A DNA stretch of 64,000 bases from Streptomyces sp. NBC_00154 (lineage in GTDB: Bacteria; Actinomycetota; Actinomycetes; Streptomycetales; Streptomycetaceae): NCBI RefSeq assembly GCF_026342835.1, contig NZ_JAPEMI010000002.1:806001-870000 (forward strand), written 5' to 3'. Position numbers and translations under genes: made by a program. Under the pieces are notes generated by a model. The model did not search any database and had not been told where the DNA came from. It worked only from the letters and a program-made list of their open reading frames with translations. Below, piece after piece: positions 26,559-34,434 of the stretch (within the stretch, counting starts at the first letter, position 1; every line of letters starts with the position of its first letter).

Positions 26559-27566
26559 TCAGTACTTGCGGTTTGGGAGCGCGGCCTTGGCCTGGTCCTG
26601 CATGAAGTCGCTCTCCTCGGTCTTGATCCAGCGCTCGACCGTCTCGCTGTCCTTGACCTTCTTCACGACGTCCATCAGCTGGGGACCGAGCAGCGGGTTG
26701 CACTCGACAATGGCGTTGATCTTGCCCTCGGACATGGCAACGAAGCCGTCCTTCACGCCGTCGATCGAGACGATCAGGATGTCCTTGCCGGGCTTCTTGC
26801 CGGCGGCCTCGATGGACTGGATGGCGCCGATGGCCATGTCGTCGTTGTGCGCGAAGAGCACGTTGATGTCCGGGTTGGACTGCAGGAAGGCCGCCATGAC
26901 CTGCTTGCCGCCGGCGCGGGTGAAGTCACCGGTCTGGCTGACGACGATCTTCCAGTCGTCCTTGTGCTTTGCCTCCATGACCTCCTTGAAGCCCTTGGCG
27001 CGCTCGATCGCCGGGGCGGCGCCCGTGGTGCCCTCCAGTTGCGCGATCTTCACGGCGCCCTTGTGGCCGGCCTTCTCGAGGACCTTCTCCAGGATGTTGG
27101 CCGCGCGCCTGCCCTCGTCCGTGAAGTCCGAGCCGACCAGCGTGACGTACAGGGAGTCGTCGGAGGTCTCGACAGAGCGGTCGGTGAGGACGACCGGGAT
27201 GTTCTTGGCCTTGGCCTCCTTCAGCACAGCGTCCCAGCCGGTGACGACCACCGGCGAGAAGGCTATGACGTCCACCTTCTGGGCGATGAAGCTACGGATC
27301 GCGGAGATCTGGTTCTCCTGCTTCTGCTGGGCGTCGGAGAACTTGAGGGTGTAGCCCGCCTCCTTGGCCGCTTCCTTGACCGAGTCGGTGTTGGCGGTGC
27401 GCCAGCCGCTCTCCGAGCCGACCTGGGAGAAGCCCAGGCTGATCACCTTGCTGCCGCCCCCGGAGGAGGAGCTGTTGGAGCCGCTGTCCTCCTTGGCGCA
27501 GGCCGCCAGGCCGCCCGCGGCCGCCACGCCGACCGCGGCGGTGAGGAAGTTCCGTCTGTTGAGCAT
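26559..27566 (-). CDS. ytfQ: Sugar ABC transporter substrate-binding lipoprotein, YtfQ type
   Basis: A 335-residue periplasmic-binding-like protein, ATG 27566 after AAAGGAG. The N-terminus MLNRRNFLTAAVGVAAAGGL then AAC combines a twin-arginine motif and a lipobox. The body is a type-1 PBP: VISLGFSQVGSESGWRTANT, SFIAQKVDVIAFSPVVVTGW (the YtfQ-like SPVV), NIPVVLTDRSVETSDDSLYV, LFAHNDDMAIGAIQSIEAAG and ILIVSIDGVKDGFVAMSEGK. YtfQ homologues bind galactofuranose or L-arabinofuranose. The neighbouring GH62 and GH43 genes favour arabinofuranose. It is first gene of the four-gene operon, with a palindromic operator ~90 bp upstream. Confidence 0.9.
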   Translation of the reverse strand: MLNRRNFLTAAVGVAAAGGLAACAKEDSGSNSSSSGGGSKVISLGFSQVGSESGWRTANTDSVKEAAKEAGYTLKFSDAQQKQENQISAIRSFIAQKVDVIAFSPVVVTGWDAVLKEAKAKNIPVVLTDRSVETSDDSLYVTLVGSDFTDEGRRAANILEKVLEKAGHKGAVKIAQLEGTTGAAPAIERAKGFKEVMEAKHKDDWKIVVSQTGDFTRAGGKQVMAAFLQSNPDINVLFAHNDDMAIGAIQSIEAAGKKPGKDILIVSIDGVKDGFVAMSEGKINAIVECNPLLGPQLMDVVKKVKDSETVERWIKTEESDFMQDQAKAALPNRKY

Positions 27567-27650
27567 GTTCTTCTCCTTTGAAGAGCCGGCCCGGGGATGG
27601 ACCCGCTGGTACTCGATGGAGCGGTCGCAGTGCGTCCGGTCTGTCGATCA

Positions 27651-27671
27651 TTGTTCGATATATCGACCACG
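27651..27671. promoter_or_regulatory. Operator upstream of the sugar ABC operon
   Basis: It begins TTGTTCGATATATCGA and contains a perfect 12-bp palindrome TCGATATATCGA (27655-27666), 90 bp before the ytfQ start and just beyond the end of the LacI gene. It shares TTGTTCGATAT and 17 of 21 bases with the GH43 operator. Confidence 0.6.
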
Positions 27672-27704
27672 CTGATGCGCGGGATGCAGCCGGTTGGTGA
27701 CGGG

Positions 27705-28751
27705 TCAGTCGGGAGCGCCCCCCGATTGTGGGGTGTACGGAGATGTACTGGCGCGGACGACGAATTGGGGTTCGATGGAGATCCGGGGTGCCCCGGCGGG
27801 TGCACGGCCCTCAATGAGATCCAGGAGCAGGGCGATGCTGCGCTTGCCGACGGTCGCGAAGTCCTGCCGGACCGTGGTGAGCGGCGGGGCGAAGAACTCC
27901 GACTCCGGGATGTCGTCGAAGCCGACCACCGCGACGTCCTGGGGAGTTCGCACGCCCGCCTCCCGCAGGGCACGCAACAACCCCAGTGCCATCTGGTCGT
28001 TGGCGACGAAGACCGCCGTCAGTCCCCGGCCCACCCAGCCGGCCAGTTCCTGGCCGGCGCGGTAGCCGGAGAGCGGACTCCAGTCACCGTGCACCACTAA
28101 CGGTGGCTCGATGCCCGCTGCTTCGAGGGTCGCCCGCCAGCCGGCCGCCCGGTCGGCGGACTCCTGCCAGTCCTCGGGTCCGGCGAGGTGCCAGACCTTG
28201 CGGTGGCCGGCCGCCAGCAGATGACCGGTGGCCAGCGTCGCGCCCTTGTGGTTGTCCACGGTGACGCACGGCGTGTCCACTCCGGGTCCGCCCCCGACGG
28301 TGACCACCGGGAAGGGGTGGCGCAGTCGGGAGAGGGCGTCCACCGCCGACCGCTGTGGGGCGATGGCGACCACTCCCTCAACGCCGCCCTCGCTGAGGTG
28401 GTCCAGGGCCTCGGAGAGTGTCTGGACGGTCAATTTGCGCAAGCTGACCGTGGAGACCAGATATCCCCGCGCGCGGGCCGCCTCCTCGAGCGCGAAGAGG
28501 GTACTGGCCGGGCCGTAGAGGGTGGTGTCGGAGGCGACGACACCCAGGGTGCGGGTGCGCCGGGTGGCCAGGGCCCGTGCGGAGGGGTTGCGACGGTAGC
28601 CCATCTCCTCGATCACGCGCAGCACTTTGGCCCGGGTCTCGTCCCGCACGTTGGGGTGGTGCCCCAGGACGCGGGACACGGTCTGGTGCGACACGCCTGC
28701 CTGGCTGGCGACGTCGGCCATGGTGGGCGGCCGGGGCTGTGCTGATACCAC
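27705..28751 (-). CDS. LacI family transcriptional regulator
   Basis: A 348-residue repressor, GTG 28751 eight bases after AAGGAG. The helix-turn-helix is TMADVASQAGVSHQTVSRVL with hinge helix RRNPSARALATRRTRTLGVV. The ligand domain has VVASDTTLYGPASTLFALEE, GVEGVVAIAPQRSAVDAL and TAVFVANDQMALGLLRALRE, then VAVVGFDDIPESEFFAPPLT. It lies directly upstream of the YtfQRT-YjfF operon in the same direction. A role as its sugar-responsive repressor is inferred from position and from the matched operators. A longer upstream reading lacks a ribosome site. Confidence 0.9.
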   Translation of the reverse strand: MVSAQPRPPTMADVASQAGVSHQTVSRVLGHHPNVRDETRAKVLRVIEEMGYRRNPSARALATRRTRTLGVVASDTTLYGPASTLFALEEAARARGYLVSTVSLRKLTVQTLSEALDHLSEGGVEGVVAIAPQRSAVDALSRLRHPFPVVTVGGGPGVDTPCVTVDNHKGATLATGHLLAAGHRKVWHLAGPEDWQESADRAAGWRATLEAAGIEPPLVVHGDWSPLSGYRAGQELAGWVGRGLTAVFVANDQMALGLLRALREAGVRTPQDVAVVGFDDIPESEFFAPPLTTVRQDFATVGKRSIALLLDLIEGRAPAGAPRISIEPQFVVRASTSPYTPQSGGAPD

Positions 28752-28990
28752 GGCCGCATCTCCTTGGCGGTCGTCTGCCGATAAGACCTGTGTCGTGGGC
28801 GGCTGCCTCCGCGTGGCCGGGTTCACGACCACCCCCGCGGTGGCCGGTTCGCCCGGCGGCCCCGTAATCCGGCCGGGTGTTCGGCCGCTCACGGCACCGG
28901 CCGAGGAGATGGGGCGGGATCCTGCGGACACGACGGTCACACCTCCTCGGATGTCACTGGCGCCGCCGACTCGGGACTTGCACGGACGTC

Positions 28991-29008
28991 ATTGTGAGCG
29001 CTAACAAT
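28991..29008. promoter_or_regulatory. lac-operator-like palindrome
   Basis: ATTGTGAGCGCTAACAAT is symmetric except for one base pair per half and centred on AGCGCT. It is strikingly close to the E. coli lac operator core and to the general LacI-family consensus. It lies ~240 bp upstream of the LacI gene start, so it may autoregulate that gene or serve a promoter facing right whose gene has been lost. Confidence 0.55.
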
Positions 29009-29213
29009 TCATGGCGGTCAAGAGGGCTGCGGCGGGAAGCCGTCACGTTTGCGTAACGTGGCGCGAGGGCGTGAGGGCGCGAGCCGGGGGACGGGTGCGC
29101 GGCGGCGTGCCTCTATCGGCGCAAAGGCCCCGATCAAACGAGGTTGACGGTCCTGCAGGACGGCCCTGTTTTCAGAACCGAAACTTCGAACCATGTACTA
29201 AATACCGGACGTT
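29009..29213. other. Gap between operator and IS relics
   Basis: Nothing supportable; no reading frame with a ribosome site. The right boundary is the IS30-type relic. Confidence 0.4.
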
Positions 29214-29306
29214 GATGTCCGCAACAACCTCGGCTGGAAGACTCCTGCCGAGGCACTCACCGAGCACCTATGCTCATTGACAAGCAGTGTTGCAACGACC
29301 TCTTGA
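29214..29306 (+). pseudogene. IS30-family transposase C-terminal remnant
   Basis: The plus frame DVRNNLGWKTPAEALTEHLC then SLTSSVATTS and stop matches the end of IS30 transposases (RPRKxLGWxTPAEALxEHL...VATT). Thirty residues survive. It is antisense to the 3' part of the neighbouring chimeric frame. Confidence 0.65.
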
Positions 29307-30009
29307 ACCCGGGCTCGCTGCCGCGGTCTGAGTGGTAGACACGCCCTTGACATCGCCGCCGCGGGTGGCGACGGCCATGTGAAGGGCGGCGACGACCAGT
29401 TCGGCGTCGTGACGTTCGGACGTGGTGCCGGGCCCTCGAGGAACCGGGCGGCATGAGCGGGGCGAGGTGCTGGATGCCGAGCAGCAGGCCGGTGACGTCG
29501 ACCGCGTGGACGCGGGACATGACCTGGGTGCGCACGTCGCCGACGCGGGCGCGCCAGCACCGGACCAGTGACGACCGCAGAGCCTCCACCTTGGCCGGCA
29601 CCGCGTCCAGGCCGAACATCACGGCCAACTCCTGCCAGTTCAGCGGCCCTTGGTGGAGCCGGTGCTGGTCCGCGAGGGTTTCGAGGATGCGCTGATACTC
29701 CAACGACAGCACCGACCAGGCCAGCCCCTCACGCCACACCGGCACCTGCGACGTCGGTTTCGCCGCCTGCCTGAATGCCCAGCACGCGTCCGCGTCCCGT
29801 GGGCCGAAGGCGGCCTCCTCATTGGTGATGTTGCCGCCCTCCGGAGCCAGGACCGTGCGCACGCGCCTGCGAGCGATTGCCCACTCCTGCCATTCCTGCT
29901 CGGCCGTGGCCAGCTCGGCCTGGACACGATCGGCTTCCTCACGCAACGCGTCGACCCGACGGCGAGCAGCGTTCTCGTGCTGTTCCAGCAGCCCTACGAC
30001 CGACGGCAT
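29257..30009 (-). CDS. Hypothetical coiled-coil protein, chimeric 3' end
   Basis: From ATG 30009 (MPSVVGLLEQHENAARRRVD) the first ~90 residues form a charged coiled coil (ALREEADRVQAELATAEQEW). A helix-turn-helix-like block follows (LEYQRILETLADQHRLHQGP and VMFGLDAVPAKVEALRSSLV). This matches a ubiquitous Streptomyces protein usually found next to transposases, which normally ends in a WLTE...PGLF motif. Here that motif is missing and the frame runs through IS3 and IS30 debris to 29257, so the last ~70 residues are artefactual. Function unknown. Confidence 0.5.
   Translation of the reverse strand: MPSVVGLLEQHENAARRRVDALREEADRVQAELATAEQEWQEWAIARRRVRTVLAPEGGNITNEEAAFGPRDADACWAFRQAAKPTSQVPVWREGLAWSVLSLEYQRILETLADQHRLHQGPLNWQELAVMFGLDAVPAKVEALRSSLVRCWRARVGDVRTQVMSRVHAVDVTGLLLGIQHLAPLMPPGSSRARHHVRTSRRRTGRRRPSHGRRHPRRRCQGRVYHSDRGSEPGFKRSLQHCLSMSIGAR
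29310..29405 (-). pseudogene. IS3-family orfB remnant
   Basis: The minus strand encodes ELVVAALHMAVATRGGDVKG in one frame and YHSDRGS in the next. Together they give the integrase-core segment of IS3/IS150 orfB (ALxMAxxxRxxxVKGVVYHSDRGSQY) with a frameshift inside. Nothing else of the element remains. Confidence 0.55.
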
Positions 30010-30146
30010 CCGCAACCCCGGAGAGTGACGACGTCGACGACGGTAGCGCCAGCGTGCACAGACCGGGATCCGGCACCTCGCCCAGACCGGTCGGTATCCG
30101 TTCCACCGCGCGCAGGAGCAGGCCGTCGGCCTAGTTGGGTGGTGCG

Positions 30147-30584
30147 TCACATCCAGTCGTCGGGGCCGGGATCGCCGCCCTCTGCCCAGATCACCAGGCG
30201 GCGGATGTAGTGGGTCCAGCCCTCCGCGTGGGCGGCGCATGCCTCGGGGGAGGGGAGGCCGCGGTGCGTGAGGCGCAGCAGGGTGCCCTCGTCGATCGGT
30301 TCGAGGGTGATCTCCACGGTGCTGGAGCCGGGAGGTACAGGAATGTCGCCCTCGGCCCAGCCCCAGGTGAAGACGATCCGTTTGGGCGGGTCGATTTCGA
30401 TGAATTGGCCCTGGGCGATGTTTTCGCCGGTGACGTTGGTCCGGTAGGCGCCGCCGGGCTCGAAGGTGAACTCGCCGTCCTTGCCCATCCATGCGAGCCA
30501 CTTGTCGCGTTCGGTGAAGAAGGAGAACACCGTCTCGGGGCGGGCGGCGATGTGCCGCTCCAGTGTCACTACTTCTGTATTCAC
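30147..30584 (-). CDS. SRPBCC (AHSA1/START-like) protein
   Basis: A 145-residue single-domain protein, GTG 30584. VVTLERHIAARPETVFSFFT opens the fold; DKWLAWMGKDGEFTFEPGGA, PPKRIVFTWGWAEGD and GTLLRLTHRGLPSPEA follow the AHSA1 pattern. The hydrophobic cavity binds unknown ligands. The start overlaps the ArsR stop by four bases (GTGA), so it is translationally coupled to its regulator. Confidence 0.88.
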   Translation of the reverse strand: MNTEVVTLERHIAARPETVFSFFTERDKWLAWMGKDGEFTFEPGGAYRTNVTGENIAQGQFIEIDPPKRIVFTWGWAEGDIPVPPGSSTVEITLEPIDEGTLLRLTHRGLPSPEACAAHAEGWTHYIRRLVIWAEGGDPGPDDWM

Positions 30585-30913
30585 TGTGCGATCCCTTCGG
30601 ACTTCTCGCTGCGCTCGGCCGCTTCCGCGAGGACGGCGAGGGTGTCGAGTTTGGCGGCCCACATGGACTGCAGGTAGTCGGCCAGCGGGCCCATGGCCTC
30701 GCGGTCGGCCTGGTAGAACCGCCTCTTGCCGTCCTGGCGCAGCGTAACCAGGCCGGACTCCCTGAGCACCTTGAGGTGCTGCGAGACCGCGCCGAAGGTG
30801 ACGTCGAAACGCTCGGCGATCTCGCCCGCCGACAGCTCCGAGTCCCAGACCAGCCGCAGAATCTCGCGACGCCTGGGCTCGGCGACCGCCCGTACCGCAT
30901 CCATGCGGTTCAT
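30581..30913 (-). CDS. ArsR family regulator of the SRPBCC cluster
   Basis: A 110-residue winged-helix protein (ATG 30913; ATG 30904 possible). The helix-turn-helix is LSAGEIAERFDVTFGAVSQH then LKVLRESGLVTLRQDGKRRF. No metal-binding ELCVC motif is present, so it belongs to the non-metal ArsR group that is often paired with SRPBCC genes. It heads a minus operon with the adjacent SRPBCC gene and diverges from two further SRPBCC genes. A TTTAG-N6-CTAAA site lies in the shared promoter region. Confidence 0.88.
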   Translation of the reverse strand: MNRMDAVRAVAEPRRREILRLVWDSELSAGEIAERFDVTFGAVSQHLKVLRESGLVTLRQDGKRRFYQADREAMGPLADYLQSMWAAKLDTLAVLAEAAERSEKSEGIAQ

Positions 30914-30952
30914 TTTAGCGTCCACTGCAATTTGCCAAGTCGGCGAGAGTCA

Positions 30953-30968
30953 TTTTAGTGTGAGCTAA
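30953..30968. promoter_or_regulatory. Inverted repeat in the ArsR/SRPBCC divergent promoter
   Basis: TTTAG and CTAAA flank a six-base TGTGAG spacer, 49 bp before the plus-strand SRPBCC start and 40 bp before the ArsR start. A second TCATTTTAG half site lies at 30909-30917. It is a probable ArsR operator. Confidence 0.5.
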
Positions 30969-31016
30969 ATCGAAGGATTCGGCACTCAGTCGGATCCCCG
31001 ACGAGAAGGACTCCTT

Positions 31017-31445
31017 ATGGCTGACATCGCACTGCAGATCCGTATCGCCGCCGACCCGGAGACCATGTACCGCGCGATCTCCACCCCCGAAGGCGTCGCC
31101 GGCTGGTTCACCACCGGTGCTGAGATCAGTGAGGGCGTCGGCGCCTTGCACCGGCTGTCGTTCCCCGGCGCCCCGATGACCTGGGACTTCCGCATCGACG
31201 AGGCTGCGGCCGGCAAGCGCCTGGCGCAGACCGTGGTCGCGGGGCCGCCGCAGTGGATCGACACTGAGATCGTCTACGCCCTGGAGGCCCATCCCGAGGG
31301 CGGCACGGTGGTCCGGTTCGACCACACCGGGTTCGCCGAGATCGACGACATGTTCCGCGAGGTCACGATGGGCTGGGCCGGCATGTTCGCCCGCCTGAAG
31401 GAGTACGTGGAGACCGGCACTCCGGTCCCGTACTTCACCCTCTGA
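31017..31445 (+). CDS. SRPBCC family protein 1
   Basis: A 142-residue START/AHSA1-like protein. MADIALQIRIAADPETMYRA, STPEGVAGWFTTGAEISEGV and the C-terminal MFARLKEYVETGTPVPYFTL are diagnostic. ATG 31017 follows GAGAAGGA. It is divergently transcribed from the ArsR gene and followed 44 bp later by a paralogue sharing the unusual C-terminus, so the pair probably arose by tandem duplication. Confidence 0.88.
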   Translation: MADIALQIRIAADPETMYRAISTPEGVAGWFTTGAEISEGVGALHRLSFPGAPMTWDFRIDEAAAGKRLAQTVVAGPPQWIDTEIVYALEAHPEGGTVVRFDHTGFAEIDDMFREVTMGWAGMFARLKEYVETGTPVPYFTL

Positions 31446-31489
31446 GCCCCGCCCTCATCCCCCCATTCCCCCCCTCCCCAGGAGCAGTA

Positions 31490-31912
31490 ATGCCCGAGAT
31501 CACCTTCCGGACCGACATCGACGCCGACCGCACCAAGGTCTACGAGGCGCTGAACACCCACGACGGCCTCACCGGCTGGTGGACCACCGGCGTGAACCGC
31601 GAGGGCGAGGTCCTCCTCTTCGACTTCCCGCAGATTCCCGAGCCCTTCCGGCTCCGCCGGGACCGCGCGGACAACGAAGAGATCGTATGGACGTCGATCG
31701 GCGCCTTCCCTCCCCACTGGTCCGGCACCGTCATCACCTGGCAGCTGACCGATGCCCCCGATGGGACCGGCACGCGGGTGGACTTCCGGCACACTGGTTT
31801 CGCCGCCGACGACTCCGACCTTCCGTCCACGGCCGAAACCTGGGGCCAGCTGATGTACCGGCTCAAGCAGTACGCCGAGACGGGCACGCCCCAGCCCTTC
31901 TTCACCCTCTGA
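31490..31912 (+). CDS. SRPBCC family protein 2
   Basis: A 140-residue paralogue of the preceding gene: MPEITFRTDIDADRTKVYEA, HDGLTGWWTTGVNREGEVLL and a C-terminus LMYRLKQYAETGTPQPFFTL. ATG 31490 follows a CAGGAG site. The ligand is unknown. It is presumed co-transcribed with the first copy under ArsR control. Confidence 0.88.
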   Translation: MPEITFRTDIDADRTKVYEALNTHDGLTGWWTTGVNREGEVLLFDFPQIPEPFRLRRDRADNEEIVWTSIGAFPPHWSGTVITWQLTDAPDGTGTRVDFRHTGFAADDSDLPSTAETWGQLMYRLKQYAETGTPQPFFTL

Positions 31913-31989
31913 TCAGGCACTCCGATGACGGTCGACGCGACGGCGGAGCGGGTGATCCCGCTCCCGCCCGGCCGGGTAGCGGCGTACGC

Positions 31990-32193
31990 CATTGCTCGCT
32001 GACCAGCACCCGGCCGGTGCCGTGCGAGACGGTCATCCGTCGCACCCTGACCCGACTCGATGCCGATGCACTCAACCGGGCAGTGGGCATCTGGCTTGCC
32101 GGCCGTCGTACGCAGCCCGGCCAGAGGGCCTGGCGGGCGGTGACGGTGGAAGGCAAGGGCCTGCACCGTGAACACAGCAGTCAGAGGTCCTGA
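31990..32193 (+). pseudogene. ISAs1-family transposase N-terminal remnant
   Basis: The frame has VIRRTLTRLDADALNRAVGI, WLAGRRTQPGQ and RAWRAVTVEGKGLHRE. This resembles ISAs1 transposases, where LxRLDADALDAAVGxWL precedes RAVAVDGKTLRG; the first catalytic Asp position reads Glu here (VEGK). The element is otherwise gone. Confidence 0.6.
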
Positions 32194-32199
32194 CCGAGC

Positions 32200-32841
32200 T
32201 AGAAGGGTTCGTCATCGGCGTAGTGGTCGAGTTCTCCCGGTGGGGAAACAAAGTTCGGTGACGTCCGCGCTGATCACGTACTCGTCATCGCCGAGCTGTT
32301 CGCCCTGCCAGGTGCGGGTGTACAGGTCCAGCACCCAGGCGGCCTTCAGCCGGAAGCCGGGGCTGGTGATGAAGATCCAGGAGCGGTGCTGCCAGGGCTT
32401 GAGCGCGTCCTGGGCCGGCCAGCGACGCACGGTCGACGCCGACATGAACGGGGTGATGCCCCGCCGGGCGGCCTCGCGGGCCAGTTCCGGGCACGACCAG
32501 CGTGAGAGCGGTACTTCACTCTCGGCAGGCAGCCGGCAGGCCAGCGCCTTGACCTCGGCGGCCTGCAGCGGTGTGAACGAGGCGGAGCGGCCGCAGCGTT
32601 GACGGTCTTTGAGCCCGGGCAGGCCCGCCTGGGCGAACCGGCCACGCCAGCGGCGCACGGTGTCCAAATGCAGCCCCGTCTCCCGGGCGATGCATGCGTT
32701 GGAGCGTCCACGCGCGGCGTGCAGCACCACCTGTGCACGCACCCGCAGCCGCTGCTCGGTCTTGTGGCCGTAGGCCAGCTTCTTCAACCGCACGCGTTCG
32801 GCGGCACTCGGGGCTATCGGACAGGGGGTGCGGACGGGCAT
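32200..32841 (-). pseudogene. IS630-family transposase with internal deletion
   Basis: ATG 32841 (MPVRTPCPIAPSAAERVRLK) opens an intact N-terminal half: CIARETGLHLDTVRRWRGRF helix-turn-helix, GLPGLKDRQRCGR linker and ISASTVRRW-type second domain (MSASTVRRWPAQDALKPWQH). The first catalytic motif YVISAD is reached but the frame then degenerates. A different frame gives GELDHYADDEPF and stop at 32200, probably the original C-terminus. About half the DDE domain was deleted. It is unrelated in sequence to the IS630 array at 60 kb. Confidence 0.65.
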
Positions 32842-33147
32842 GGCGGGCGAACCGATCGGCCGAAGTGGATCACTGGTACCCCGCAGCCTGCCCCGCCCGT
32901 CACCGCCCCAGCCCCCGCAATCACCGGTGCAAGAGGCCACTTGGACAGGGAAAACGCAACTTCGACATGGCCCGCAGAGGCAGCTACCTTCACCTGGTCT
33001 TCGGCGATCGCCCACCGTCGCACAGGAGTTCCTTCAGGCTGAGCCACCCGCGACGGGATGAGTTGGTCACGCCCCACGAATCCTCGCCCCCATGCGTAAG
33101 CCACCGAACCGGGTCCACACCAGGCACCCCCAACCAAGGAGAGACGC

Positions 33148-33705
33148 ATGCCCCATCTTGCGCTGTACACATTCGGCATCCTGAAATCACCTCTCGCCGA
33201 TCCCGCACCTCTCACGCGCGAGTTCTACGACAGCGGTGAGGCCGTCTACCGGAAGATCAGTCAGCACCCCGGGTACCTCGCTCGTGCTGAAGCGGCAGAC
33301 GGCGACCGGGGCATGCTCTTCGAGGCGGACTGGGGTGCATGGGGAGAGTTCGCCGTACCGACCTGGTACGGCAAGGGCCATACGGTGGAAACCACCGCCC
33401 TGGCCGCGACACTCTCACTCTGGACCGACCTGCGCCCCACCTTCGACGCCGTCTACACCGGACTGCACCGTGAGGCGCTGAACAGGCGTTACGACTGGTT
33501 CGAGAGGACAGGGCACCCGAATTACGTGTGCTGGTGGGTCTCCGACGGCGTGATACCCACCTGGCGGGACGGGGTTTGCAGGCTGGAGCACCTCCACGAC
33601 CACGGCTCCGTGTCGCACGCCTTCACCTTCCACCACTCATTCGCCCCGGACGGAACTCCGACCAGGATCAAAGGCATCGGGCCGAAGAGCGACCAGGTTC
33701 GCTGA
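33148..33705 (+). CDS. DUF3291 family protein
   Basis: A 185-residue protein, ATG 33148 after AAGGAGAG. MPHLALYTFGILKSPLADPA, YDSGEAVYRKISQHPGYLAR and YDWFERTGHPNYVCWWVSDG are the conserved blocks of DUF3291, a dimeric alpha/beta-barrel-like family with no known reaction. It stands between IS relics, is soluble, and is of normal length. Confidence 0.85.
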   Translation: MPHLALYTFGILKSPLADPAPLTREFYDSGEAVYRKISQHPGYLARAEAADGDRGMLFEADWGAWGEFAVPTWYGKGHTVETTALAATLSLWTDLRPTFDAVYTGLHREALNRRYDWFERTGHPNYVCWWVSDGVIPTWRDGVCRLEHLHDHGSVSHAFTFHHSFAPDGTPTRIKGIGPKSDQVR

Positions 33706-33747
33706 CAAGGAAGCCTGAACGACTGGGTTCGCTGTCAAACGCCTCGA

Positions 33748-33933
33748 TTGAATGACGGCGAACAGATGCGTCTGCGCTACGGCGGATCCGCCAGTACCTG
33801 GGGCTTCGCCCTCTACCTCGCGAGCACCGATGAGTACCAAGACGCCATCCTGCCCACCAGCGGCTTCGCCGGCACCCCCGAAGACGCCCTCGACTGCGCC
33901 TGCGGCCTCTACCTCACCGACCCCAGCATCTGA
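33748..33933 (+). pseudogene. C-terminal fragment of a small Streptomyces hypothetical protein
   Basis: About 60 residues: MRLRYGGSASTWGFALYLAS, TDEYQDAILPTSGFAGTPED and ALDCACGLYLTDPSI. Similar tails end longer hypothetical proteins common around Streptomyces mobile elements. There is no good ribosome site. It is probably a remnant, though a short protein from TTG 33748 or ATG 33766 cannot be excluded. Confidence 0.4.
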
Positions 33934-34077
33934 CCCCGCACCACACACAACACAGGCTCCACAGTCAACCCCCGAAGGATTTACGGAGCCGACCACTTAG
34001 AGGTTGTCTCTTTTGGCTATAGCGCGCGCCGTTGACCGGCTCGGATGTGTGTCGGTGCGGTGTGGGAGTCTCGGGGC

Positions 34078-34434
34078 ATGAGCTACGACCTAGCTGTCTG
34101 GGAGGGCGATCGGCCGGCGGGTGACAGGGCCGCCCGCCAGATCTTCAGCGACCTGTACGACCGCTACCTCGACGGTGAGACAGGAGAGCCAGCGTCCGAA
34201 CGCATCGCGAGCTACGTCAGTACCCTTCTTGAGCGGTGGCGCGACATCACCGAAGACGAGGAGGAGACCTCGCCCTGGTCGGTCGGGCCGTTGATCGACA
34301 GCGCAAGTGGTCCGCTCATCTACTTCGGGATGAGCTGGAGCATGGCTGAGGAAGCGTCGGCCTACTCGGCAGCTCTCGCGGAATCGCTGGGACTGGTCTG
34401 TTTTGACGTCCAACAGGACCGGCTCAGGCCATGA
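34078..34434 (+). CDS. Hypothetical protein inside the IS5 element
   Basis: A 118-residue acidic protein, ATG 34078 with GGAG and GGGG upstream: MSYDLAVWEGDRPAGDRAAR, LYDRYLDGETGEPASERIAS, then SPWSVGPLIDSASGPLIYFG and MSWSMAEEASAYSAALAESL. Related proteins occur widely in Streptomyces and have the look of toxin-immunity or SUKH-like neighbours, but no function is known to me. The 3' end overlaps the converging transposase frame by 11 bases. If the IS boundaries are right, it is a passenger gene. Confidence 0.65.
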   Translation: MSYDLAVWEGDRPAGDRAARQIFSDLYDRYLDGETGEPASERIASYVSTLLERWRDITEDEEETSPWSVGPLIDSASGPLIYFGMSWSMAEEASAYSAALAESLGLVCFDVQQDRLRP

